DNA from: Chitinophaga sp. LS1
Lineage (GTDB): Bacteria; Bacteroidota; Bacteroidia; Chitinophagales; Chitinophagaceae
Direction: 5' to 3'
Length of the DNA: 64,000 nt
NCBI RefSeq assembly: GCF_034274695.1
Contig: NZ_CP128362.1
Location: forward strand, 1,426,001 to 1,490,000
The translations under genes and the position numbers were made by a program. This document shows, one piece after another, positions 54,337-63,400 of this stretch. Position 1 is the stretch's first letter; each line of letters opens with the position of its first letter. Below the pieces are notes generated by a model, which was not told where the DNA came from, made no database searches, and saw only the letters and a program-made list of their open reading frames with translations.

Positions 54337-54900
54337 ATGGCAAATCTGGTACTGTATTGTCAGCAGTTTTCACCGTTGGAAGATGCTGTATTGTGGGAAC
54401 TGACTTCGCAGGCGATCACTAAGTCTTACAACAAAGGAGACTTCCTGTTGCGGAGTGGGGAAACCTGCAGGTATCTTTATTTTGTTAATGAAGGATTGAT
54501 CAAGTCGTTCTCTGAGAAGGATGATAAGGAGTTTATTATGCGGTTCTTTTCTGAGAATGTACTTTTTACGGTGTTTGATAGTTATTTGAATCAGGTGCCA
54601 TCTAAGTTTAATCTGGTAGCGCTGGAAGATACAACTGTTACTATGATTCGTTATGAGGTCATGGAGGGGTTATGTAAACAACATCATGCTGTGGAGACGT
54701 TCTTTCGTAGGCTGGTGAGTATAGCTGCTACTAAGATGACGAAAAGGATCAGTGAGATGTTGGAAGAGAATGCGGCGGATAGGTACAGATTGTTTGTAGA
54801 GGAGAATAATGCAATTCATCAAAGGATTAGCCTGGGGGATATGGCGAAATACCTGGGAATTACACAGCAGTCGCTTAGCAGGATCAGGACAATCAGGTAA
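54337..54900 (+). CDS. Crp/Fnr-family regulator 3
   Basis: 187 residues from ATG 54337, 1 base after the AraC stop; a longer in-frame ATG (54253) would overlap the AraC gene by 83 bases. Sensor barrel: YNKGDFLLRSGETCRYLYFV, NEGLIKSFS. C-terminal HTH: ISLGDMAKYLGITQQSLSRI. It is coupled to the AraC gene and forms a regulator pair. Confidence 0.87.
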   Translation: MANLVLYCQQFSPLEDAVLWELTSQAITKSYNKGDFLLRSGETCRYLYFVNEGLIKSFSEKDDKEFIMRFFSENVLFTVFDSYLNQVPSKFNLVALEDTTVTMIRYEVMEGLCKQHHAVETFFRRLVSIAATKMTKRISEMLEENAADRYRLFVEENNAIHQRISLGDMAKYLGITQQSLSRIRTIR

Positions 54901-54974
54901 TTTCAGCACTAGCCGGATCCGAACTATTCGTTGATTATTTACCCTATGGTAAAATATTCCCCCCTGCCTCCATA

Positions 54975-54982
54975 TAGCTTTG
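54975..54982 (+). promoter_or_regulatory. -7-like box before YceI gene
   Basis: TAGCTTTG fits TAnnTTTG, 16 bases before the start codon. No spaced -33 is found. Confidence 0.35.
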
Positions 54983-54998
54983 ACAAAAAATTAAAGCT

Positions 54999-55505
54999 AT
55001 GACACAATGGAACATTGATCCCGGACATTCTCAAATCGGTTTTAAAGTAAAACACCTTGGCATTGCCAACGTATCGGGCTTCTTCAGGGCATTCAGCGGC
55101 ACTGTACAAACTGATAATGAAAACTTCGAACATGCTACTGTTACTTTCACATTGGAAGTACAAAGCATAGACACCAATAATAAAGAACGCGACGGTCATC
55201 TTACCTCGAATATCTTCTTTGACGCTGCGCAATTCCCTACCATTACATTCAATGGCGTATTAGCCAATGATACTTTAAAAGGTGAACTAACCATCTTAAA
55301 TAATACCCGGCCTGTTACCCTGCAAGTAGAACATACAGGCAGTGGTATTGGCAGGTTCAATGACCACAGAGCTGGTTTTGAAATCAATGGAAAGATCAAC
55401 CGTAAAGATTTTGGTTTGAACTTTCACCTGCTTAATGATGCCGGTAACCTGATTGTAGGTGATGATGTGAAGTTATCTGGAGAAATAGAACTAATCCGCC
55501 TTTAG
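54999..55505 (+). CDS. YceI-family protein
   Basis: 168 residues, one YceI lipocalin-like domain: TQWNIDPGHSQIGFKVKHLG at the start, HLTSNIFFDAAQFPTITF in the middle, and INRKDFGLNF toward the end. The family binds long isoprenoid or fatty chains and is induced by stress. Unlike E. coli YceI it lacks a signal peptide, so it is probably cytoplasmic. Confidence 0.92.
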   Translation: MTQWNIDPGHSQIGFKVKHLGIANVSGFFRAFSGTVQTDNENFEHATVTFTLEVQSIDTNNKERDGHLTSNIFFDAAQFPTITFNGVLANDTLKGELTILNNTRPVTLQVEHTGSGIGRFNDHRAGFEINGKINRKDFGLNFHLLNDAGNLIVGDDVKLSGEIELIRL

Positions 55506-55715
55506 CAAGGTGTTTGTATATTCAGAAATATGAAATTTACCTCATCTTTTTGCTAACGAGCATCGATTGAAAAAAAACGGATCGTCCTGTCAGTATGCAA
55601 AAAGCGCTGAGCATGCTAAAGATCTCACTGGAAGGTGCCCACCACAGAGGCATGAACGACGCAAAGAATATTGCGAAAATTTTGCACTGGTGCTTCCAGT
55701 GAGTATTTTCGCAGC

Positions 55716-56165
55716 ATGTATTCCAAACAGGAAGTTTCAAAACTGAAAGAGAATTTCTGGACCGCCTTTGGTCGATATATGAAACCCGTGCTATCTGCGG
55801 ACGGGGAGCCTATTAGCTGGCTGAACTATAAGACAGGTGTTCCCGGTGTATTTTTTAAAATGGATGCCGATAGCCGGCATGCCAGCATTGCTATTGTCAT
55901 TACACAATCGGATCCCCGGTTCTATGAGTTGTTTGTCGTCAACAAAACGGTTCTGGAAACGACATTGGGAGAGGACTGGCAATGGCAGGCCAATACCATG
56001 GACGAGTATGGAAAAACAATGAGTACCATCAGTACCCGGCTGGAAAATGTGAATGTTTTGCAAGGCGAAGACTGGCCTGCAATTATCTCATTTTTCAAAC
56101 CCCGCATCATTGCACTGGATGAATTTTGGAGCATGGCTAAGTATGGTTTTGAAGGATTGTTATAA
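55716..56165 (+). CDS. DUF4268 protein
   Basis: 149 residues from ATG 55716 (MYSKQEVSKLKENFWTAFG), the conserved start. The upstream in-frame ATG at 55671 would add 15 residues with no similarity. It contains the DUF4268 pattern with WTAFGRYM near the start and LDEFWSMAKYG near the end. DUF4268 is related to PD-(D/E)XK-type or restriction-associated proteins in other contexts, but here it stands alone and no nuclease motif is visible. Confidence 0.78.
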   Translation: MYSKQEVSKLKENFWTAFGRYMKPVLSADGEPISWLNYKTGVPGVFFKMDADSRHASIAIVITQSDPRFYELFVVNKTVLETTLGEDWQWQANTMDEYGKTMSTISTRLENVNVLQGEDWPAIISFFKPRIIALDEFWSMAKYGFEGLL

Positions 56166-56204
56166 ATTACGGTGATTAGTTAACCGTAATTAAAAGATCC
56201 GCAC

Positions 56205-57740
56205 ATGAAAATTTTATGGCTTTCTCTCATAGCTATTGCATGCCACCAAAACTGCCTTGCACAGGACGCGATCGATCCTGCCATCGTTCAGAAAATAATG
56301 CAGGCAGAATTTGCCGACTCTCATATTCCTCAATTAGCCCAGGGGCTGACAGACCAATCTGGTGGCCGGCTTACAGGTTCTCCTGGATTTAAAAGAGCCG
56401 CTGACTGGGCAGTACAGGAATTTAAAAAATGGCATGTGAGCTATGCCGGCACTGAATCCTGGGGCCCTTTCGGTATTCAATGGGAGGCTGAGAGCTTTAG
56501 CCTGGATGCCGTCACTCCTTATTATTTTCCGATACATGCTTATCCGGTGCCATGGTCACCCGCCGCCGATCACCTGCAGGGAGAGGTGACTACCATCACT
56601 CGTGAGCAATCACTGGACGCTGACTGGTTACAAAATCACGCTGCCCAATTCAAAGATAAATTCATACTGATCGAAAGCACCCCTGTAGATACCCATAAGA
56701 ATTTTGGGGTGGCCGCTACCAGGCATGATCAGGCAGCACTGGACACTTTGAAAGATACCTACATGATATCGTCGGAGGAGATGAAACACATTCAAGTGTA
56801 TCTTCATAACCTGCCCGTGTGTAGAAAGGCATTAAAACAGGCAGGGGCGATCGGTATCATTGCGGCAAGAGGAAACAGTCATAATGGTGTAGTGATGAAC
56901 CAGGCCACTTATGGATTTAGAAAAAATAACCCCATGGTACTGCCTGAAGTAGATATCGCCAATGAAGATGCACAACGCATAAGCCGATTAAAAAAGGTGG
57001 TGCTGAAAATGAACCTACAGGTAAAAGCTTCTACAGAAGAAGTACCCGGTATGAATGTGATTGCAGAGCTAAAAGGGTCTAACCCACAATTGAACTCACA
57101 AGTCGTGATGCTGGGCGCCCACCTCGATAGCTGGACAGCCGCCACTGGTGCCACTGATAACGCTGCCGGTTGTGTTGTCATGATGGAAGCCCTGCGACTA
57201 CTGGATTCACTAAAACTCAAACCCGGCAGAACGATCAGAGTCGCATTATGGGGAGGGGAAGAACAGGGCCTGCATGGCTCATTTAACTATGTCACCAATC
57301 ATTTCAGGGAAAAGAAAACCAGACAAATAAAACCATCACAGTCAAACATTTCCGTCTACTTTAACCTGGACAACGGCACGGGCAGGATCAGAGGAATTTT
57401 CGCCCAAAACAACACCGCCGTCGTACCCATCTTCAAAAAATGGTTCGCGCCATTCGATACTCTAGGTGCCAATACTATTACTCTCCACAACACCGGATCC
57501 ACCGATCACCTGTCTTTTGACTGGGCAGGAATTCCCGCCTTTCAATTCATTCAGGACCCTGTAGATTATAACAGCAAAACCCATCATACAAACCTGGACG
57601 ACTATGATCATTTACAAATAGAAGACTTGAAACAAGCCGCCGTCATCATTGCCTGCTTCGCTTACCAGGCCAGCATCAGAGATGAAAAACTTCCTGCTAA
57701 AGCCATTGATAATACGCCTTTTATCTTCGACGGATTTTAA
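56205..57740 (+). CDS. M28-family metallopeptidase, exported
   Basis: 511 residues. Signal peptide MKILWLSLIAIACHQNCLAQ, a PA-like insert (about 100-250), then the zinc peptidase core. The core has LGAHLDSWTAATGATDNAAG (His and Asp ligands), WGGEEQGLHGS (catalytic Glu pair) and a final His in SKTHHTNLDDYDHL. Peptidase M28 proteins are aminopeptidases or glutaminyl-cyclase-like enzymes; an aminopeptidase role in protein scavenging is likely. Confidence 0.92.
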   Translation: MKILWLSLIAIACHQNCLAQDAIDPAIVQKIMQAEFADSHIPQLAQGLTDQSGGRLTGSPGFKRAADWAVQEFKKWHVSYAGTESWGPFGIQWEAESFSLDAVTPYYFPIHAYPVPWSPAADHLQGEVTTITREQSLDADWLQNHAAQFKDKFILIESTPVDTHKNFGVAATRHDQAALDTLKDTYMISSEEMKHIQVYLHNLPVCRKALKQAGAIGIIAARGNSHNGVVMNQATYGFRKNNPMVLPEVDIANEDAQRISRLKKVVLKMNLQVKASTEEVPGMNVIAELKGSNPQLNSQVVMLGAHLDSWTAATGATDNAAGCVVMMEALRLLDSLKLKPGRTIRVALWGGEEQGLHGSFNYVTNHFREKKTRQIKPSQSNISVYFNLDNGTGRIRGIFAQNNTAVVPIFKKWFAPFDTLGANTITLHNTGSTDHLSFDWAGIPAFQFIQDPVDYNSKTHHTNLDDYDHLQIEDLKQAAVIIACFAYQASIRDEKLPAKAIDNTPFIFDGF

Positions 57741-57791
57741 TAAATTTTTGTTAAAATGAGATGCATGGGCACACAACTAAAAATTTAGTTT

Positions 57792-57799
57792 ATTTTTGA
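57792..57799 (+). promoter_or_regulatory. -7-like box before the outer membrane barrel gene
   Basis: TATTTTTG fits TAnnTTTG, 59 bases before the start. No clear -33 is seen. Confidence 0.35.
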
Positions 57800-57857
57800 T
57801 TTGATAACCTAGAGGTACAAGTGTAGACGGATTAACCCATGCATCAAAATTTTACAA

Positions 57858-60650
57858 ATGAAAGCAGGACCTATACTCCTTCTTCTTTGTTTGTGCTCAT
57901 GTTACCTGTATGCCCAGCAGCCTTATGCCGTGAAAGGGAGTTTGACCGATTCAGCTGCTGGAATAAAGATTACTGATGCCACGATCAGCGTACTCAGAGC
58001 AAAGGACTCCACCCTTTGCAAGTTCATCTGGAATAACTCCAGTCACAATTTTTCTGTACCACTTAAAGAAAGTGGCCAGTTTATTTTGCTAGTATCCTAC
58101 CCGGGATATGCAGACTACACCGCAGAGTTTAGCCTGGATTCAACTAAACCTGTGTACGATTTTCAGGGTATCAACATGCTCCTGAGGTCGAGACTATTAA
58201 CGGAAGTACTGATCCAGGGCAAGAAAGCGGAGATGAAGATCAAAGGCGATACCACCGAGTATGACGCCTCTGCCTTTCACGTAGAGCCGAATGCAAAAGT
58301 AGAAGACCTGCTCCGGCAATTTCCGGGGATAGAAGTAGACAAAGATGGAAAGATCACCGCCCAGGGCAAAACCGTCAATAAGGTACTCGTGGATGGTGAA
58401 GAATTCTTCGGTGACGACCCTACTCTCGTGACGAAAAACATTCGTGCCGATATGGTAGACAAAGTACAGGTCTACGAGCGATCCAGCGACCAGGCAAACT
58501 TCACGGGGATTGATGATGGTAAGAAAGAGAAAACCATCAACATCAAACTCAAGGAAGACAAAAAGAACGGTTACTTCGGCAAGGTCGAAGCCTCTGGCGG
58601 TACAGATAATTTCTATACCGGTAAGCTAATGTTCAATGCATTCAAAGGCAAAGAACGATTCTCCGCTTATGGCATATTAGACAACACCGGCCATTTTGGT
58701 ATGGATTGGGGTGAAAGCAGCAAGTATGGCATGAGTAACTACAACTTCAACTTTGGAGACGATGGCAGCATCCGCATCTCCGGGGAGACCAACGATGAGC
58801 TGGAAAGCTACAATGGTGAATACTATGGAGAAGGCCTGCCCACCGCGAAAAACGGCGGTGTGCACTACGACAATAAATTCAATAATGACAAGACTACCGT
58901 CAATGTCAATTATAGAATAGGGTCTCTGGCGGTAGATGGAAACAAGCGTGTAATTACACAAAACACATTGCCTTCTTCCTACATCAATACCACCTCTGAT
59001 CAGCAATTCCATAATTATCTCTTCCGCCATAAAGGTAATGGCCGCTTTGAATTCAAACTGGACACCACCAGTACCCTCGTGGTGAATGCCGCCGGTGGTT
59101 CAAGGAACAGTTCAGTCGATAACGAGTATAATACTACCAGCCTGCGCCAGGATAGTACGCTGCTCAATACTAACAGCAGGGCAGTGCATTCTAAAACGGA
59201 TGAAACCACCTTTAATGCCGGCATCTTATTCAATAAGCAATTGAAAAAGAAAGGCAGAAAATTCTCCATGGGTATCAGTGAAGGTTATACCCGTAATAAT
59301 GGAAATGAGTTCCTGAAATCTGCTATTAATTACTATAATGAAAAGGAAGGACTGGATAGTAGTGTGGTCAACGATCAGAACAGGGTACAGCATAGCGACA
59401 ACAATACTTTGACCGCTAATGCAACCTTCAATGAACCACTGTCAGACAAAGCACAACTTGCGTTCTCCTACGACTTTGTGCTGACCAATGCCAACAGTAA
59501 CCTGAACACGTACAAAAAATCTGACTCCGATAAGTACGATGTACTGGATAGCCTGTATAGCAACGATTTCAAAATTGACAACGTCTCTCATCAGGGTGGC
59601 GCGATGTTTATTTACAAGGCGACTAAGTTCAGACTCAGTGCAGGTTCCAAGGTATCCAATGTATCGTTCGAACAACTGAACCGCTATGACAACAGCACCT
59701 TCAAACGGAACTTTGTCAATATCAATCCACAAGTCTACCTGACGTATACATTCAGTCAGTCAAAGTCTATGACCTTTAACGTAACCAGGAGAACGCAATT
59801 GCCCACAGTGACACAATTGCAACCTGTGAGAATTAACACCGATCCACTGAATATACACCTGGGCAATCCTGACCTGGATCCGTCTTATAGCGATGATATT
59901 TACTGGAATTACAATTCCTATAAAGCGATTACGCAGCAATACATGTACCTGAATGCGAACTTCTCGCTCAAGCATAATTCGATTGTATCGAATGTAGTAA
60001 CAGATTCTGCCGGCGCCAGTACTTATCAATATGCAAATATTAAGAAGAATGGCTACAATGGAGGTATCTGGGCGATGCGTGATTTCAAAACCAATTGGTG
60101 GGGCATGAGCCTTGCAACGATGTTGTCTGCCAATACCAATGTGTCTTATAACATGGTGAATAATGTACTGAACAAATCGACGTCCTACACTATTTCGCCA
60201 GAGCTCACCCTTAGAAAGAATGCTGACAAAAAGGGTTACTTCGAAGTTAACGCCCGGCCAAATTATACCATTCAGAAGTCATCGCTATTGCCCAGCCTGA
60301 ATAGTAATGGATTGGGATTCGATGCGGGTGCCGAGTTCCGGGTGTTCCTTCCAAAAAATTTCGAGTTTTATTCCAGAACGAATTTTACTTATTCTCCAAA
60401 AACCAAATCGTTTAATACAGATCTGAAGAGAACGATCTGGAATATGGAAGTAAGCCGGAAATTCCTGAAGGAAAAACAACTGAGAGTAGCGGCTTCGGTG
60501 AATGACCTGCTGAATCAGAATTCTGGTTTTAACAGAAATGTATCAGGTAGTCAGATTACACAGAATACCTACAGCACGATCAGAAGATATTTCATGTTCA
60601 CCATCACCTGGGACTTCAATAAAATGGGTGGTGCAAAACCTAAATCATGA
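57858..60650 (+). CDS. TonB-receptor-like outer membrane beta-barrel
   Basis: 930 residues. A signal peptide (MKAGPILLLLCLCSCYLYAQ) precedes a carboxypeptidase-regulatory-like domain (22-110). A plug-like region follows, with VEDLLRQFPGIEVDKDGKIT and VNKVLVDGEEFFGDDPTLV, then a long OMP_b-brl_3 barrel ending in an aromatic-rich strand (YFMFTITWDFNKM). These proteins move ligands or export peptides through the outer membrane. Its stop overlaps the GLPGLI gene start by 4 bases (ATGA), a common pairing in Bacteroidota. Confidence 0.92.
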   Translation: MKAGPILLLLCLCSCYLYAQQPYAVKGSLTDSAAGIKITDATISVLRAKDSTLCKFIWNNSSHNFSVPLKESGQFILLVSYPGYADYTAEFSLDSTKPVYDFQGINMLLRSRLLTEVLIQGKKAEMKIKGDTTEYDASAFHVEPNAKVEDLLRQFPGIEVDKDGKITAQGKTVNKVLVDGEEFFGDDPTLVTKNIRADMVDKVQVYERSSDQANFTGIDDGKKEKTINIKLKEDKKNGYFGKVEASGGTDNFYTGKLMFNAFKGKERFSAYGILDNTGHFGMDWGESSKYGMSNYNFNFGDDGSIRISGETNDELESYNGEYYGEGLPTAKNGGVHYDNKFNNDKTTVNVNYRIGSLAVDGNKRVITQNTLPSSYINTTSDQQFHNYLFRHKGNGRFEFKLDTTSTLVVNAAGGSRNSSVDNEYNTTSLRQDSTLLNTNSRAVHSKTDETTFNAGILFNKQLKKKGRKFSMGISEGYTRNNGNEFLKSAINYYNEKEGLDSSVVNDQNRVQHSDNNTLTANATFNEPLSDKAQLAFSYDFVLTNANSNLNTYKKSDSDKYDVLDSLYSNDFKIDNVSHQGGAMFIYKATKFRLSAGSKVSNVSFEQLNRYDNSTFKRNFVNINPQVYLTYTFSQSKSMTFNVTRRTQLPTVTQLQPVRINTDPLNIHLGNPDLDPSYSDDIYWNYNSYKAITQQYMYLNANFSLKHNSIVSNVVTDSAGASTYQYANIKKNGYNGGIWAMRDFKTNWWGMSLATMLSANTNVSYNMVNNVLNKSTSYTISPELTLRKNADKKGYFEVNARPNYTIQKSSLLPSLNSNGLGFDAGAEFRVFLPKNFEFYSRTNFTYSPKTKSFNTDLKRTIWNMEVSRKFLKEKQLRVAASVNDLLNQNSGFNRNVSGSQITQNTYSTIRRYFMFTITWDFNKMGGAKPKS

Positions 60651-61408
60651 GAACGCTCTATATACTGATTGCTGTATGCTTATTGGGTATACAGTCATTG
60701 ACAGCCCAACAGCGCTTTCCATCCAGCGGTACGATTACTTTTGAGAAAACGATCAATATGCATGCGTATATCAACAAACGCATTAAAGAAAGACCGGATG
60801 ATGGTATGTCGAAACAATTTTTTGAATCGTGGCGTAATTCCAATCCTCAGTTCAAAAGGCTCAATGCAAAACTGAGTTTTGCTGCCAACCGAACTTTATT
60901 TACACCTATGCCAGATCCGGGGGCACAGGATTTTATGTCGAATTCACCAGGGGTCTATCAGGCGAACCTGATCTATACAGATTTGACTACAGGCTTGTAT
61001 ACCTGCCAGAAACAGGTGTATGGCGACAATATGCTGATCAATGACACAGCACGGGCCATACAATGGAAAATCACCAGCGAAACGAGGGAGATAGCCGGCT
61101 ATCAGTGCCGGAGAGCAAATGCCATTGTGATGGACTCGATTTATGTGGTGGCGTTTTATACAGATCAGATACATGTGTCAGGAGGGCCGGAGTCTTTTAC
61201 AGGATTACCTGGTATGATATTAGGCATTGCACTGCCACATGATAATGTAACCTGGTTTGCGACGAATGTAGACCTCACGAGTGTACCTGCCACAAGTATT
61301 GTACCGCCTAAGAAAGGGATGCCCGTGACAGCGGCAGGAATGAAAGAGAAGATTAAATCAGTATGGGGGAATAATGGTGGTAGCTATATCTGGTGGCTGT
61401 TATTATAA
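60647..61408 (+). CDS. GLPGLI-family protein
   Basis: 253 residues. Signal peptide MRTLYILIAVCLLGIQSLTAQ; the family motif appears as FTGLPGMILGI near residue 188. GLPGLI proteins are exported, of unknown function, and usually sit next to an outer membrane barrel as here. The start overlaps the barrel gene's stop, so the two are translationally coupled. Confidence 0.93.
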   Translation: MRTLYILIAVCLLGIQSLTAQQRFPSSGTITFEKTINMHAYINKRIKERPDDGMSKQFFESWRNSNPQFKRLNAKLSFAANRTLFTPMPDPGAQDFMSNSPGVYQANLIYTDLTTGLYTCQKQVYGDNMLINDTARAIQWKITSETREIAGYQCRRANAIVMDSIYVVAFYTDQIHVSGGPESFTGLPGMILGIALPHDNVTWFATNVDLTSVPATSIVPPKKGMPVTAAGMKEKIKSVWGNNGGSYIWWLLL

Positions 61409-61688
61409 AAGTTGTTATAACAAGATGAAGGCCCACAACAGGGTTGGGATATACACTTAAAGAAACGGAAGCAGTAGTAGCAGGTGTTACAAATTGTCAC
61501 ATAGCACTATACCCACCTGATTGTGCACCGCAGTATTGTGTATAACTTAAGAGGTTTTGCAAATACAGCGAACTTAAAGTAGATGCCGTCAACACCTGCT
61601 GATGGGCATCCGGATTATGAATTTTCTCGGTTGCATCCAGATTTTAACCGGGGTTAAGATTTTCCTTAGGGATTCATTCGAGATTTGT

Positions 61689-62204
61689 ATGACTAAAACA
61701 ACAAACAATATGATCTCTTTATCCGTACTCGGCACCATCCATACGATCATTTCGATCGTCGCTATCATTTTTGCAATTGCAGCTTTTATCCAATTTGGCA
61801 AAATTCAACCCGGCACCACCACAGGGAATTATTACTCTATTCTGACCGTATTTGCCTGTATCACCGCCTTCGGCTTATCAAAAGCAGGTGGTTTCAATCC
61901 GGGTCATGCACTGGCGATCATGATTTTACTTTTTTTAGCAATTGCTTATTGGTTGCGTCGCTCCAATCAGGCGTGGACCAAATACGTACAGACCTTTCTC
62001 ATGACCACCACCTTATTATTGTCCCTCATTCCTGCGGTGAATGAAACACTCACCAGGATACCATTGGGACACCCACTCGCCACCGACATCACCTCACCGG
62101 CTATCACCAAAACCCTCATGGGGTTATTGATTCTATATGTGATCGCCCTCATCATTCAAACCTTGTTCATTCGTAAAATGCAGACGGCTACCCACAAAGA
62201 GTAG
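61689..62204 (+). CDS. Five-helix membrane protein
   Basis: 171 residues from ATG 61689. An alternative start at 61710 begins MISLSVLGTIHTI and may be the true one. About five hydrophobic helices (12-32, 50-64, 75-90, 105-125, 145-165) with short charged loops. No family is recognised. It stands alone before the kinase gene. Confidence 0.75.
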   Translation: MTKTTNNMISLSVLGTIHTIISIVAIIFAIAAFIQFGKIQPGTTTGNYYSILTVFACITAFGLSKAGGFNPGHALAIMILLFLAIAYWLRRSNQAWTKYVQTFLMTTTLLLSLIPAVNETLTRIPLGHPLATDITSPAITKTLMGLLILYVIALIIQTLFIRKMQTATHKE

Positions 62205-62380
62205 CCGCGAATCAGGCATTAGAATGGCGTTCTTTTTCCTTATATCAAAGGTGTCCATTCCTGCTCTCTTTACCCAATTTATTCAACCATCAGGGTTATA
62301 TTTTCAATAGTTCATTGAATAAAGTACCCGGATGGTTGAATTGAGCGAGGCAAAAGAGCAGGATTTGGTATTTTTATTAT

Positions 62381-63400
62381 GTGGAACGAGTTATTTTCAA
62401 TTTCAACCTGCGGCAATTGCAGTGGCTGGGCTGGGGCCTCATCTGCATTTTCCTGTTTACCTCGCTGCTGTCCATGAATACATGGCAACATGCGACTTTT
62501 TTCTCCCTTTACTATACCAGCTTTTACGCCATCGTGATCTATACAGACATGCTGGTGCTACAACCACATTTGTATAAACAGGGCAAAAAACCGCTGTACG
62601 TATTCGCTGTCATCTTTTTCATCCTGGTAATAGGTACTATCCGATCCTATGGAAGTTGGTATTTTTACAATTATTACTTTACCGAAAAACCGGAAGAAAA
62701 ATTTAGCCCGGACATGATCGTGAGCTCTGTCATGGGTATGACCATCGTATACTTTATGGGCTTTCCCATCAGAATGACCATGGCCTACTTTAAACTCCGC
62801 AAGCAAACTGCCTCGTTGCTACTTGAAAAGAGTCAGGCAGAACTGAACCTCCTGAAATCCAAAGTACAACCACACTTTCTCTTCAATACCCTAAACAATA
62901 TTTATTACGAAGCTTACCTTGAAGCTCCCCGCACCGCCCTGCTCATTGAAAAACTGGCAGAAATGATGCGCTACTTTATGGAAGAAAGTCCCCGGGAAAA
63001 AGTGATGCTGGAAACGGAAGTCCGGTTCATCGAAAACTACATCGGTCTGGAACGGATCCGGGTGCGTCACGACATTCAACTCGACTTTAATATGGAATAC
63101 GACGGACAACTGATGATCCCTCCCATGCTCCTCATCACCTTTGTCGAGAATATTTTCAAACATGGAATTGACAAATGTGCCAATGAAAACAAAATCAGTA
63201 TCTCCCTGACCACTAACAGTGAACACCTGCTGTTTGAAGCCGTCAACCACATCCCTGATTATCAAAGCGCTGTCAAAGCCGGTCTGGGGTTAAAAAACCT
63301 GACACACAGGCTGGATATTCTGTATGGCCATAAAGCCCAACTGGTATGTGGATCCAAAGATGGTACCTACACCGCCTCCTTAAAAATCCCACTTATATGA
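62381..63400 (+). CDS. LytS-type sensor histidine kinase
   Basis: 339 residues from GTG 62381. Four membrane helices (about 16-36, 43-60, 73-91, 110-130) precede a His_kinase domain with LKSKVQPHFLFNTLNNIYY, phospho-accepting His165, and an HATPase with MLLITFVENIFKHG and GLGLKNLTHRLDIL. It lacks an extracellular sensor domain, as in LytS/YehU. The LytTR regulator starts in its stop codon (ATGA), so the two form a pair. Confidence 0.93.
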   Translation: MERVIFNFNLRQLQWLGWGLICIFLFTSLLSMNTWQHATFFSLYYTSFYAIVIYTDMLVLQPHLYKQGKKPLYVFAVIFFILVIGTIRSYGSWYFYNYYFTEKPEEKFSPDMIVSSVMGMTIVYFMGFPIRMTMAYFKLRKQTASLLLEKSQAELNLLKSKVQPHFLFNTLNNIYYEAYLEAPRTALLIEKLAEMMRYFMEESPREKVMLETEVRFIENYIGLERIRVRHDIQLDFNMEYDGQLMIPPMLLITFVENIFKHGIDKCANENKISISLTTNSEHLLFEAVNHIPDYQSAVKAGLGLKNLTHRLDILYGHKAQLVCGSKDGTYTASLKIPLI

